In this document: positions 1-8,274 of the stretch, piece after piece
How positions within the stretch are numbered: position 1 is the first letter of the stretch
Layout of the letters: each line of letters begins with the position of its first letter
Source: Bacillota bacterium
GTDB lineage: Bacteria > Bacillota > Dehalobacteriia > UBA4068 > UBA4997
NCBI GenBank assembly: GCA_021771915.1
Contig: JAETNY010000001.1
Span: 173,638-237,637 of the forward strand
Length of the DNA: 64,000 nt
Direction: 5' to 3'
Notes under the pieces: model-generated
Seen by the model: the letters and a program-made list of their open reading frames with translations, nothing else
What the model was told of the DNA's origin: nothing
Databases searched by the model: none
Made by a program: the position numbers and the translations under genes

Positions 1-110
1 CAACAACCATTAAGAAAATAAATGTTTGTGCCGAAATCACTGGTAAAACTAAAACCGAGTTGCTGGAAAGAATGATTGATGCGCTTTATGACAATCTGAC
101 AAAAAAATAA
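1..110 (+). CDS. C-terminal fragment of an unidentified protein (cut by window start)
   Basis: An open frame entering from the left edge (first full codon at base 3) gives about 35 residues ending KINVCAEITGKTKTELLERM...LTKK and a TAA at 108-110. The ending, a short strand followed by a Lys/Glu-rich amphipathic helix, is what ribbon-helix-helix DNA-binding proteins of plasmids and conjugative elements often look like, but too little is present to assign a family. AT-rich composition matches the following small gene and differs from the core genes after 560, so both may belong to an accessory segment extending left. Confidence 0.5.
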   Translation, partial: TTIKKINVCAEITGKTKTELLERMIDALYDNLTKK

Positions 111-150
111 GGAACAGCCTGCCAACCATTACAAAAACGCGGACTGTTCC
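111..150. repeat. Inverted repeat after partial CDS
   Basis: GGAACAGCC at 111-119 pairs with GGACTGTTCC at 141-150 (one bulged A), starting directly after the stop codon of the partial gene. There is no T-run after it, so it is a weak terminator candidate at best. Confidence 0.4.
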
Positions 151-159
151 AATACCCCT

Positions 160-195
160 AACAAGGAGGGTAAATCTATTATACCACACCTTGTT
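160..195. repeat. Inverted repeat enclosing a Shine-Dalgarno-like sequence
   Basis: AACAAGG (160-166) and CCTTGTT (189-195) can form a hairpin upstream of the small gene at 222. The left arm overlaps AAGGAGGG, which resembles a strong ribosome binding site but has no start codon downstream of it. The structure may act on translation or transcription of the downstream gene; this is inference. Confidence 0.35.
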
Positions 196-221
196 GGGGA
201 AAAACAAGGGAGAATATAAAA

Positions 222-488
222 ATGGCTGAAAAAAAGTTAACTGAAAAAAATAATCTGATTAAAGAAGTGCGCAAGGAAATAAGGCAGATAGATGATATTA
301 ACCATCGAATTTATTGTGTGAATGCGATTATGGATTTGATTTATCAAGCCTCGCAGACCAACCAGAAAAATGCTTCAGATTACATATCAAGTATTAATAT
401 TTGTAGTTGGACTTTGGAAAATGTTCAACAGGATTTGGATATGTTATATGAAAATGTTTTGCAGATTTTACGTGATTATGAACAATAA
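222..488 (+). CDS. Small hypothetical protein, 88 aa
   Basis: ATG start with an AAGGGAGA ribosome binding site (206-213) about 8 bases upstream. The product is charged and probably all-helical (Lys/Glu-rich N-terminus, then long amphipathic helices), with no signal peptide or membrane segment and no family I recognise. The gene is AT-rich, sits next to a truncated gene at the window edge and is closed by its own strong terminator at 512-540. Composition suggests an accessory or mobile-element origin. Being a real gene rests on the start context, length and terminator. Confidence 0.55.
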   Translation: MAEKKLTEKNNLIKEVRKEIRQIDDINHRIYCVNAIMDLIYQASQTNQKNASDYISSINICSWTLENVQQDLDMLYENVLQILRDYEQ

Positions 489-511
489 GGCAGCAAATGA
501 TTAAAATAAAT

Positions 512-540
512 AAAATCCCTCTCGGCTGAGAGGGATTTTT
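512..540. terminator. Bidirectional intrinsic terminator
   Basis: AAAATCCCTCTC, a GGCT loop and GAGAGGGATTTTT form a near-perfect hairpin flanked by A and T runs. It lies between the plus-strand small gene and the minus-strand C45 protein gene and can serve both. Confidence 0.9.
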
Positions 541-562
541 AGCGTGGCAAAGTTTGTTGTTA

Positions 563-1579
563 TTACAAGCTGAAACTTCTGTCCTGTTGGAATGGCTGAC
601 GGCTGGGGTTGTCGTCGGCGCGGTAAATATGGCCGGCGCTTAAGTTATAAATTACCGACCAGACCGTATCATGGCCGGTTTGGTGCTCATACTGGCATAA
701 AAAGCCTTTTTGACCGCTAAGCAGTTCCTGAACCTGCCTTAAATCCATTTGCTGACTTGCCAGTGGTAAAATCTTTTGCAGCGTTTGCCAGCGCTCTGCG
801 GCCTGCCAGTTATCAATTTGCCTGTTTTGACAACTTTGCAGGCTGGGGCTGGAAAACTGATTGACGGCGCAGACAAAGGGGCTGTTTGGCCGGGGACGGA
901 TAATTTCCATATGTTGGGCGCACATTTCCAGCAGGGCGATATTTCCCTGCTTATCGGCGGCAATGAGCGTATGAGCGGAGGCGATGGGCAGATTTTGACA
1001 TTTTTGCAGAACCTGCTCGGTATTCTGGCATTTTTCCAGCAAATAGCGCAGCAACAGTCCGGCGTTAAAGCCCGGTTTAATCTTCGTCGGCGCCACGCTG
1101 GTTAAGCCCAGCGCCAGACCGTGCGCGTTTACGCCGTCTTCCATTTCAATGAAAGCTGTGGTGTTGCCGTAAAAATCAGCTGAATTATCAGAGTCGGTTG
1201 GAAAATGATATATTACATTCAAATTGAAGTCAGCCAGCGCGGTTAAAAAATCACTGTTGCGGCCCAGCAGAATCTGGCCGGGATTGGTCAACGCCATACA
1301 GGAACATTGAGCTGCCGGCGGCAGTGCGTACATGCTGAATAAAATTGCCTGAATATCCTCCGCTGAACAGTTTTGTCCGGCGGCCAACCCGGCAATTTCA
1401 GCCAGAATTTCCGGAAAAAAATGCTGATAAATGGGCAGACAGGCGGCGGCGAAGTCGCGTCTGGTTTTCGTTAAGGGGAAGGGCAGGCGGTCAAAAATAA
1501 AAATACCGTCCGCGGTCTGTTTCTGGCCGAATTGCAGGCCAATCTGGTAATGTGAGCCGTAAAAAATTTCATGTTTCAC
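563..1579 (-). CDS. C45-type Ntn-hydrolase (acyl-CoA:6-aminopenicillanate acyltransferase-like), 338 aa
   Basis: The protein resembles the C45/choloylglycine-hydrolase-like Ntn hydrolases, self-processing enzymes that hydrolyse or transfer acyl groups on amides. The key region is CSCMALTNPG...LLGRNSDF at residues 92-111: a cysteine nucleophile (Cys92 or Cys94) followed by the family GRNxD strand. Later EMEDGVNAHGLALG and the Ala/Ser-rich substrate-pocket segment also fit. The start is GTG (1577-1579) with GGAG about 11 bases upstream; a nearby ATG is out of frame. No signal peptide, so probably cytoplasmic. It stands alone between a terminator and a divergent gene. The substrate cannot be told from sequence; related proteins act on N-acyl amino acids, bile salts or penicillins. 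Confidence 0.75.
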   Translation of the reverse strand: MKHEIFYGSHYQIGLQFGQKQTADGIFIFDRLPFPLTKTRRDFAAACLPIYQHFFPEILAEIAGLAAGQNCSAEDIQAILFSMYALPPAAQCSCMALTNPGQILLGRNSDFLTALADFNLNVIYHFPTDSDNSADFYGNTTAFIEMEDGVNAHGLALGLTSVAPTKIKPGFNAGLLLRYLLEKCQNTEQVLQKCQNLPIASAHTLIAADKQGNIALLEMCAQHMEIIRPRPNSPFVCAVNQFSSPSLQSCQNRQIDNWQAAERWQTLQKILPLASQQMDLRQVQELLSGQKGFLCQYEHQTGHDTVWSVIYNLSAGHIYRADDNPSRQPFQQDRSFSL

Positions 1580-1720
1580 GTTAAAGCACTCTCCTTACTT
1601 TTTTTGACTGCCGGCAGTGCTTTAATAGCTATTGGCTTAAAGGATAAACTAATAAAAATTTTATGTCAAGGGCTTGGGGAAGTTTTTTCACGAAAATTTG
1701 CAAGAGTTTGCCGGCGGCGC

Positions 1721-1749
1721 TTGCTATTTGCGGCGTCTGATGTTAAAAT
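1721..1749 (+). promoter_or_regulatory. Sigma-A-type promoter for the 1803-trkA-trkH unit
   Basis: TTGCTA, a 17-base spacer, then TAAAAT; about 50 bases before the GTG start at 1803. Confidence 0.6.
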
Positions 1750-1802
1750 ATGAATTAGCGAAATATGAAGCAGGGAAATATTAATGAGGGGCGTTTGGAG
1801 AA

Positions 1803-2894
1803 GTGAAGAAATTTTTTGGCAAAAAAGCGCCGGCTGAACCGGCGATGGCGATAGATAAATCAATCTATGCTCAAATTAAGCGGGCTATTGAACCGGACGG
1901 CCTGTTATCGCAAAAATTTCATTTGGGCGCAGAACCGCAGCCAGGGCAGATATGTTTTGCGCCGGGAGCGATGGACGGTATAATTTTATATCATAGCGGC
2001 GGCGGTGTTGACGCCGCGCTTTTGACTGATTTGCAGCAGCTGACTCGGCAGGTTACGGCCGGGTTGGATTTTGCGGCGGCCGAGGCGCAGCTGACGGCCT
2101 GTTTTGAGCGCCGTGCTGCTAAAGAAAAGTCGCATGATAAGATTGTGGGCAGTTATGACGGCATGTTAGGCTGCATTGACGCTTTGCAGGAATGGATTTT
2201 GCAAAATCGTGAGGAGTTGCCGCCACAGCCGCTTTTTGATTTTGCGGTGCAGGTTTTGCGGCATAGTGGCAGTGTGGGCGCGCTGAAATACGCCCTTTCC
2301 GTGCTGGAACTGCTGGCGCAGGCGGAGGGTGACTGGCGCGGCCTATTGCATACGCTGGCGCTTTGTGATGAATTTACTTTGTATTGTGTGTTTGTGGCCA
2401 GACAGTGGGAGAACGCCAATCAGGAAATCTGGCAGATGGCGCAATGTGCCAGAGGCTGGGGGCGCGTGCATGCGGTGGCGGAGTTGGAGCCGGAAACATC
2501 GGCCATACAGGAATGGTTGTTAGACGAGGGTTGGCGCAATGGTGTTTTGGCGGCTTATTCAGCTTTGCAGTGTACGCTTAAGGGCGATTTGGCGGCGCGT
2601 TTGCAGCGCCCTGATTTGACGCCGGAACAGCTGAACGCGGCGGCCGGTTTGTTGGCCGGGCTTTTAGACGAGGGGCCGCTTTTGGGGATATCTGATGAAC
2701 GCCTGTCAGACCCGGCCGGTTTGCTTGGCAGTTTTTTGGCGCAGGCGCGGCGTTTGAATTATGTCATTGAGCGCGAACTTTTGCAGGATATTATCGGCGT
2801 GGCGGCGGAACACGGCTGGCCGGAACTGCAAACGCAGGCGGAAAGCATTTTGGCAGATTACCCGGCGGCGCCGGAGCAGGAAATTGGAGAATAA
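1803..2894 (+). CDS. Hypothetical helical protein upstream of trkA, 363 aa
   Basis: GTG start with GGAG 4-7 bases upstream (1796-1799). I recognise no family. The N-terminus is basic (KKFFGKKAP) and the rest is Leu/Ala-rich, acidic and apparently all alpha-helical, with spacing that could suit helical repeats; there are no membrane segments or metal-binding motifs. The stop lies 5 bases before trkA, and trkH follows, so the three genes probably form one transcript from the promoter at 1721. A role connected to potassium uptake is suggested only by position. Confidence 0.7.
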   Translation: MKKFFGKKAPAEPAMAIDKSIYAQIKRAIEPDGLLSQKFHLGAEPQPGQICFAPGAMDGIILYHSGGGVDAALLTDLQQLTRQVTAGLDFAAAEAQLTACFERRAAKEKSHDKIVGSYDGMLGCIDALQEWILQNREELPPQPLFDFAVQVLRHSGSVGALKYALSVLELLAQAEGDWRGLLHTLALCDEFTLYCVFVARQWENANQEIWQMAQCARGWGRVHAVAELEPETSAIQEWLLDEGWRNGVLAAYSALQCTLKGDLAARLQRPDLTPEQLNAAAGLLAGLLDEGPLLGISDERLSDPAGLLGSFLAQARRLNYVIERELLQDIIGVAAEHGWPELQTQAESILADYPAAPEQEIGE

Positions 2895-2899
2895 ACTAA

Positions 2900-4246
2900 A
2901 TGAAAGTAATAATCGTTGGAGCGGGTAAGGTTGGTTTCAGCATTGCTGAAACTTTGTCGAATAAAGATATTGATGTGGTGGTGATTGATACTGATGCGGA
3001 ACGTCTTTCAACTGTGCAGGAATATTTGGACGTGCAGGTGATGACTGGCAACGGTGCGGCGATGTCGGTGCTGGAAAAATCCGGCATTACCGGCAGTGAT
3101 TTGCTGATTGCCGTAACGGAGTTGGACGAGATTAACATGATGACCTGTTTTGTCGGCAAGTCATATGGGGTTAAGAGTACTATTGCCCGGGTGCGCAAGC
3201 AGGAATACAGCGAGTTGGCCAAGTCAGAACGCCAGGAGCAGCTGGGTATTGATTTGATTATTAATCCCGAGTTACTGGCGGCGCAGGAGTTGGCCAAGCT
3301 GGTTTTGCACCCGGAGGCGCATGAAGTGGAATATTATGTCGACGGCAAGGTGGTAATGCTGGGCTTAAAGCTTGATGAGAACAGCGGCATTGTGGGCGCG
3401 CAGCTTAAGGATATTCATTTTCCACATTCCTGTGTGGTGGTGGGCGTTATTCGGGGTGAAAAGATGATTATTCCCAACGGTTCCACCAAAATTTTGCCTA
3501 AAGATGAAATTTTTTTGCTTTCGGCTTCTAAGGATATGTTGGATTTGGAAATTTTTATGAATGTACGCAAGCGCGCTATTAATAATGTGGCCGTTTTTGG
3601 CGGTGGTTTGCTGGCTTTTTATCTCTGCCAGATTTTTGAGTCCAAGCGCCGGCGTATCAATGTGAAGCTTTTTGAGGAAGACCCGGAGGTCTGCCTGGAT
3701 TTGAACGAGGATTTGAGCCGCACGGTGGTAATCAACGGTTCCGGCCGGGATATGGATTTAATGCAGGACGAAAATATTGCGGATATGGACGTGGTGTTGG
3801 CGGTTAATGATGATGATGAAGCTAATGTTATGATTTCCATGATTGCCAAGCATGTTGGCGCGCGCAAGGTTATTTCCCAAATTCGCCGTTCTGATTATGT
3901 TAATATGATTGAGAATTTTGGCATTGATAAGGCGGTAAGCCCTCGCAGCTTAATGGTGGCAGCCATTCTGCGTTTTATTAACCGCGGTTCTGTGTTAAAC
4001 TTGAAGCTTTTGCAGAATGATATGGCGCAGATGAATGAATTTGTGTTGCCGCCGGGCTCAAAACTGGCCAACAAAGCGCTGAAAAATCTGCGTTTTCCGG
4101 AGCAGTCTATTGTGGGGCTGATTGTGCGCAACGGTGATATTATTATCCCCAACGGCGAGGTTAGGCTGTTGCCGGGTGATAATTTGCTGACATTTTCCGC
4201 CACTGAAAATTCTGAGGCGGTTATGGATTACATTTTACAGGTTTAG
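2900..4246 (+). CDS. trkA: Trk potassium uptake system regulatory subunit TrkA, 448 aa
   Basis: TrkA is the cytoplasmic NAD(H)-binding gating subunit of the Trk/Ktr potassium transporter. The protein shows two tandem RCK units, each with a Rossmann fold and a TrkA-C domain. The first begins at residue 3 (VIIVGAGKVGFSIAE) and carries VVVIDTDAERL, the acidic nucleotide ribose-binding end. The second begins near residue 226 (NNVAVFGGGLLA) with a less canonical glycine loop. TrkA-C domains lie around 140-215 and 370-448. Length matches the usual two-RCK form (about 450 aa). It precedes trkH by 18 bases, as expected for partners. Confidence 0.95.
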   Translation: MKVIIVGAGKVGFSIAETLSNKDIDVVVIDTDAERLSTVQEYLDVQVMTGNGAAMSVLEKSGITGSDLLIAVTELDEINMMTCFVGKSYGVKSTIARVRKQEYSELAKSERQEQLGIDLIINPELLAAQELAKLVLHPEAHEVEYYVDGKVVMLGLKLDENSGIVGAQLKDIHFPHSCVVVGVIRGEKMIIPNGSTKILPKDEIFLLSASKDMLDLEIFMNVRKRAINNVAVFGGGLLAFYLCQIFESKRRRINVKLFEEDPEVCLDLNEDLSRTVVINGSGRDMDLMQDENIADMDVVLAVNDDDEANVMISMIAKHVGARKVISQIRRSDYVNMIENFGIDKAVSPRSLMVAAILRFINRGSVLNLKLLQNDMAQMNEFVLPPGSKLANKALKNLRFPEQSIVGLIVRNGDIIIPNGEVRLLPGDNLLTFSATENSEAVMDYILQV

Positions 4247-4264
4247 GTCTTTTAGGAGAAAAAT

Positions 4265-5719
4265 ATGCGTTTTGGTGTGGTTTTTTATAATTTGGGCAAA
4301 ATATGTCTGGTTTTGGCTGCTTCTATGGCTTTGCCTATCAGCTTTGAACTGATGGCCCGGGAGGACGTTACGGGGGCGCTGGTTGGGGCGCAGCTGGTTA
4401 TGCTGGCCTCCGGGCTGCTGTTTATGTTGATATTTCGGTATGCCAGGCGTACAACTCTGCGTTATCGGGAAAGTTTTGGTATTGCCACTTTTGCCTGGAT
4501 TTTGGCTGCCGCTTTAGGCTCGCTGCCTTATATTTTTAGCCATACTTGCAGCGTCTGGGACGCACTGTTTGAGAGTATGTCCGGTTTTACGACCACGGGT
4601 GCTTCTATTTTGCCGGATTTGGAGGCGCTGCCGGCCGGTATTTTAATCTGGCGCGGTTTAACGCACTGGCTGGGCGGTATGGGTATTGTGGTTTTGTTGG
4701 CGGCTCTGGCCTCTGGTAATGCGGCTAACAAGATGTATAAGGCCGAGGCGCCGGGCAATGCCTTTACGGAAAAGCTGGCTCCCAAAAGCGATGACATGGC
4801 TAAAATTCTCTGGCTGACCTATGTGGGTATTTCTGTGCTTTTAATGCTGCTGCTGATGTTGAGCGGTTTAAACTTTGTTGATGCAATTTGTCATACCTTT
4901 GGTACGGTTTCCACCGGCGGTTTTTCCAGCCGTAATGCCAGTATGTCTGCATTTGATGATAATGCCATGGCGCAGTGGCTGGTGATTATTTTTATGGCGC
5001 TTTGCGGCACCAATTTTGCTTTTATTTATATGCTGCTGGTCAAACGCCGCAACTTTTTTTGGCGCAGCGAAGAATTTCGGGTTTATATGCAGCTGATTTT
5101 GGTGGCCATATCGGCGGTAACTTTTAATTTGTTGCATAATGATTATTTTGCTGGCCGTCCTTTGGAATACACTATTCGTCAGGCGTCTTTTCAGGTGGTT
5201 AATATTATAACAACGACCGGTTTTTATTCGGATAACTATGATTTATGGCCGTCGTTTTGTCGAATAGTGCTGCTGTGTTTGATGTTCTCCGGCGCCTGTG
5301 CCGGTTCAACCTCTGGTTCAATAAAAATCAGCCGTTGGATAATTGTTTTCAAAAGCTGTTGGGCCAGTCTTGGAAAAGCTATGCAGCCTCGTCTGGTATC
5401 ATCGGTTAAGCTGGATAAAAAAATCCAGTCGCAAACCACTATCAACTCGGCGCAGGTTTTTGTTATAATCTTTCTTTTGCTGACGGGCTTCGGCACTATT
5501 GTTATGTCGGCTTTTGGGCTTACGCCGTTTGAGTCGATTTCGGTAACGCTGGCTTCTTTGAGTAATGCTGGTCCAGCCTTTGACAGTTTCGGTCCAACCT
5601 GCAATTACATTCCTTTGCCTGGGTCGGCGAAAATGTTTCTGGCGTTTTATATGATGCTGGGCAGACTGGAATTGATGTCGGTGCTGGTGCTGTTTACACG
5701 CGGTTTCTGGCGGAAGTAA
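4265..5719 (+). CDS. trkH: Trk potassium uptake channel TrkH, 484 aa
   Basis: Membrane pore subunit of the Trk system; with TrkA it imports K+. The sequence has about ten hydrophobic segments and the four selectivity-filter (MPM) repeats typical of the family: SMSGFTTTGASIL, TFGTVSTGGFSS, IITTTGFYSDN and LASLSNAGPAF, each with a conserved Gly in the filter. SAGACAGSTSGSIK-type loop (GACAGSTSGS) is also characteristic. ATG start with TTTAGGAG 6 bases upstream. Length fits the family (about 480 aa). Confidence 0.95.
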   Translation: MRFGVVFYNLGKICLVLAASMALPISFELMAREDVTGALVGAQLVMLASGLLFMLIFRYARRTTLRYRESFGIATFAWILAAALGSLPYIFSHTCSVWDALFESMSGFTTTGASILPDLEALPAGILIWRGLTHWLGGMGIVVLLAALASGNAANKMYKAEAPGNAFTEKLAPKSDDMAKILWLTYVGISVLLMLLLMLSGLNFVDAICHTFGTVSTGGFSSRNASMSAFDDNAMAQWLVIIFMALCGTNFAFIYMLLVKRRNFFWRSEEFRVYMQLILVAISAVTFNLLHNDYFAGRPLEYTIRQASFQVVNIITTTGFYSDNYDLWPSFCRIVLLCLMFSGACAGSTSGSIKISRWIIVFKSCWASLGKAMQPRLVSSVKLDKKIQSQTTINSAQVFVIIFLLLTGFGTIVMSAFGLTPFESISVTLASLSNAGPAFDSFGPTCNYIPLPGSAKMFLAFYMMLGRLELMSVLVLFTRGFWRK

Positions 5720-5743
5720 AAAAACAGAGGGAATTATATTTTA

Positions 5744-6538
5744 ATGAACAAACAGGGAAATAATGATTTAGCACATAATATGGAGCCGGCCTTTTGGCGC
5801 TCGCTTTATGGTGAGTGTACGCAGGTGCCGGATTATCTGCTGGCTAATTATCGGGAGATTGGCCTTTCCGACCAGGAATTTATCGCTTTGTTGCGTGTTT
5901 TGGCCTGTCAGCAGAAATATCAGCCCTATATCAGGCAGGAACGGCTGCTGGAGCAATGGCGTGGTGATAAAGCGGCGTTAAGCGCTTCTCTGGCCGCTTT
6001 GCAGCAGCAAGGCGTTTTGCGTCCAGTGGACGCCGAGGGCAGCGCTTATACGCTGGCCGGGCTTTATGCCAAACTGCTGGAACTTTGGGTTTTTCAGCGT
6101 TGCGTGCCGCCAGCAGAAAGTCCGGCTACAGAAAACTCCCTCAAACCGGGGTCTGAACCGGAATTGACCGAGATTATCAAAGCGGCCTATCAGCTTTTTG
6201 AGGGCGAGTTTGCACGGCCGCTTTCTCCTCTGGAAATGGAAAAGCTAAACGCCTGGCTGATTGCCGATGGTTGGGATTTTGCCATGCTGAAAGAGGCCAT
6301 GCGTCGGGCGGTGCTGCATAATGCGCTTAATCTGGCTTATATCGATAAAATTCTGCTGCGTTGGAAACGAGAGGGTATTGCCAGCATGGAACAGCTGCAA
6401 GTCAAGGAGGGGCAAACTCCGGCCGCAAGCACGGATAAGCCCAAAGGGCGGTCGCGCGATACCAAAAATGGTCGTGTTAAACCCAAAGCCGCTGAACCCA
6501 GCTTTACCACTAAAGATGATTACAGCAGGTATTTTTAA
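5744..6538 (+). CDS. DnaD-domain replication protein, 264 aa
   Basis: Residues 10-115 resemble the winged-helix N-terminal DnaD domain (FWRSLYGECTQVPDYLL...LSDQEFIALLRVL) and residues 140-225 the C-terminal DnaD/DnaB-like helical domain (IIKAAYQLFEGEFARPLSPLEM then YIDKILLRWKREGI). In low-GC Gram-positives DnaD takes part in loading the replicative helicase during initiation and restart. The C-terminal 40 residues are basic and disordered (Lys/Arg/Pro), ending in an aromatic tail YSRYF. A DnaC-type loader usually lies nearby but is not seen here. It is 24 bases after trkH and could share its transcript. Confidence 0.8.
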   Translation: MNKQGNNDLAHNMEPAFWRSLYGECTQVPDYLLANYREIGLSDQEFIALLRVLACQQKYQPYIRQERLLEQWRGDKAALSASLAALQQQGVLRPVDAEGSAYTLAGLYAKLLELWVFQRCVPPAESPATENSLKPGSEPELTEIIKAAYQLFEGEFARPLSPLEMEKLNAWLIADGWDFAMLKEAMRRAVLHNALNLAYIDKILLRWKREGIASMEQLQVKEGQTPAASTDKPKGRSRDTKNGRVKPKAAEPSFTTKDDYSRYF

Positions 6539-6623
6539 AGCATTGGCATACGGGCGTTATAAAGCGCTTCTATATAAAATGCAATTTGTAACGCTGGGTT
6601 TGAAGCATTTTGTTGCTTGTGGT

Positions 6624-6659
6624 TGCCAAGGCTTTAAAAAATGCCAAGGTTTTAAAATG
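6624..6659. repeat. 18-base tandem duplication at the 3' end of the AI-2E gene
   Basis: Two adjacent copies of TGCCAAGGYTTTAAAAWR (6624-6641 and 6642-6659, 3 differences). The second copy covers the stop codon of the minus-strand gene that ends at 6652, suggesting a small replication-slippage duplication. Confidence 0.6.
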
Positions 6660-7719
6660 TCCAGGGAGTGGTTGGGGAGCGAGAGCCGCGCCACCAGCGC
6701 CAGAACCAGCCGGCCAGCGGCACCAGAGATGCCGCCAGCGGTACGGCGATAATCATGCCAAGCACGCCGAACCAATAGCCGCCGACCAAAACGGCAAAGA
6801 TGATATAGAGGGGGTGCAGACGCACGGCGCCAGACATAATGCGCGGCGATATGACAATATTTTCCAGCTGTTGCACAACCAACCAGATGATTAGCATTTT
6901 GATAATGGCCAGCCGTCCCTGCACCATGACCAGCAACAGGCAGGGCAGAAAAGCCAGCAGGGGCCCCAGATATGGGATAAGTTCGGCAACGGCCATAATC
7001 AGGCCGAGGGTGAAGCTGTATTGCACGCCGCAGAGCCAAAGCAACAGGTAAAAAAGCAGACCAACACAAACGGCTACCAGCAGATAACCACGTACAAAGC
7101 CGCGCAGCATCTGGTTCAGTTCGCGTAGCAGCGGCAGCAGGCGTCGTTCCCATTCTGGTGAGAGCCATTGCCGAGCCAGTTTGACAAAGGTTTGGCGGTC
7201 ACGCATGAAATAAAAGGCGAAAACCGGTGCAAAGATGAGCGTTGATATATTGCTGAAGAAAGAAGGCAGCAGACGCAGACTGCGCATAAGCCAGTTATAC
7301 AGGCTATCACCCAGACCGTTGATAAAATCGCGCAGGCAATCGTCCATGAAAGACGGCAGCATGGGCAGACCAAGACGTTCCGGCCAACTGTCATGACAAT
7401 TTTGCCAGAAACTTTGGCAGGACGCGATGGTTTCCGGCAGCAGCTGGCCAATTGCTGCAACATCACGCCAAAGGCGCGGTATGCCCCAAACGCTGGCAAC
7501 GGCCAATAGACTGAAAAGCCCGGCATAAACCAGCGTAATGGCCAGCCAACCGGGCAGGTTATATCTTTCCAGATGTTTTACCAGCGGCAGCAGAATATAA
7601 CAGAGGGCAGCGGCCAGACCGAGCGGTAATAGCAGCGCCTGGCAAAGCAACAGCAAAAGTACGGCTAAAACTATACCTCCCAATATCCATAACAGTTTTT
7701 TCAGACGCAGCCTGTTCAT
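6652..7719 (-). CDS. AI-2E family (PerM/TqsA-like) transporter, 355 aa
   Basis: Integral membrane protein with about seven to eight hydrophobic helices: a pair at residues 8-40, one at 60-80, then a cluster from 155 to 345. The family C-terminal signature is visible: MAVAELIPYLGPLLAFLP followed by VISPRIMSGAVRLHPLYIIF, close to the LIPYxGPxxxxxP and PxxxGxxxxLHP patterns of AI-2E transporters. Members export autoinducer-2 or other small solutes, or act as Na+/H+ antiporters. ATG start with GGAGGG 6 bases upstream on the minus strand. It converges with the DnaD gene. A second family member is at 44425. Confidence 0.88.
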   Translation of the reverse strand: MNRLRLKKLLWILGGIVLAVLLLLLCQALLLPLGLAAALCYILLPLVKHLERYNLPGWLAITLVYAGLFSLLAVASVWGIPRLWRDVAAIGQLLPETIASCQSFWQNCHDSWPERLGLPMLPSFMDDCLRDFINGLGDSLYNWLMRSLRLLPSFFSNISTLIFAPVFAFYFMRDRQTFVKLARQWLSPEWERRLLPLLRELNQMLRGFVRGYLLVAVCVGLLFYLLLWLCGVQYSFTLGLIMAVAELIPYLGPLLAFLPCLLLVMVQGRLAIIKMLIIWLVVQQLENIVISPRIMSGAVRLHPLYIIFAVLVGGYWFGVLGMIIAVPLAASLVPLAGWFWRWWRGSRSPTTPWTF

Positions 7720-7767
7720 GCTTGTCCCTCCAGATTTTATTAGCTTGGGTGCCGGGGTTATGTAAGA

Positions 7768-7789
7768 CTGCGGCCCGGTCAGGCCGCAG
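7768..7789 (-). terminator. GC-rich hairpin after the 90-aa gene
   Basis: CTGCGGCC (7768-7775) pairs perfectly with GGCCGCAG (7782-7789), directly downstream of the minus-strand gene ending at 7812. The T-run is weak on both strands, so termination strength is uncertain. Confidence 0.5.
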
Positions 7790-7811
7790 AGGTTTTGCTC
7801 TGATTGGGAGT

Positions 7812-8084
7812 TTAGGGAATTAGACGATTAATCCAGCGTCCGGTTTTAATCATGGCATTGCCGGTTTTGTGAGCCATCATGCAAAATTCATCGGCAAATT
7901 CTTCGCTGATATTCGACATCATACCCATCATGCCGCGCCGGCTCATCATGTTGCGGCTGATATGGTTGCTGTGGTGGCCGGAGCCGACAGCCTTTTGCAT
8001 GCTCATGGCGCCAACCGCGCCCAGCGTGCCGATACCGGCGGCCACAGCGGCGTATAACATGGCTTTGTTGCTGCTTCTGCTCAT
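7812..8084 (-). CDS. Small membrane-associated hypothetical protein, 90 aa
   Basis: ATG at 8084 with GGAGG 8 bases upstream; a GTG three codons earlier overlaps the ribosome binding site and is unlikely. The N-terminus has an Ala/Gly-rich hydrophobic stretch (AMLYAAVAAGIGTLGAVGAM), then a His/Met/Arg-rich middle (SHMM-like, e.g. RRGMMGMMSNISEE) and a short amphipathic tail. This layout resembles small single-span envelope proteins of anaerobic Firmicutes, but I recognise no defined family. It is a single-gene unit followed by a hairpin and divergent from folC. Confidence 0.65.
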   Translation of the reverse strand: MSRSSNKAMLYAAVAAGIGTLGAVGAMSMQKAVGSGHHSNHISRNMMSRRGMMGMMSNISEEFADEFCMMAHKTGNAMIKTGRWINRLIP

Positions 8085-8131
8085 TTTTAACACCTCCGAA
8101 ATAGAAAAATACCAAAATAGAAAAAAAGGAT

Positions 8132-8173
8132 ATAAAATTGAAATTATAAATTAAAACTAATTTCAAATTTTAT
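8132..8173. repeat. AT-rich inverted repeat in the folC upstream region
   Basis: ATAAAATTGAAATTA (8132-8146) pairs with TAATTTCAAATTTTAT (8158-8173), one base unpaired, 11-base loop. It lies between the divergent small gene and folC and could be a hairpin or operator; no known protein site is recognised. Confidence 0.5.
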
Positions 8174-8274
8174 TATGCCGATATTGCCGGCTAACTATAA
8201 AAGCAGTTTGCGGCAATACAGGCAGAAATTAGAAGATAAAATAAAAAAACGCAGAATAAAAAGGAAAAAAATAA

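Noticed and set aside
6557..7168. 203-aa minus-strand frame overlapping the AI-2E gene in another frame
   Set aside because: Overlaps a well-supported AI-2E transporter; composition (Ala/Arg/Trp-rich) looks like a frame-shifted shadow.
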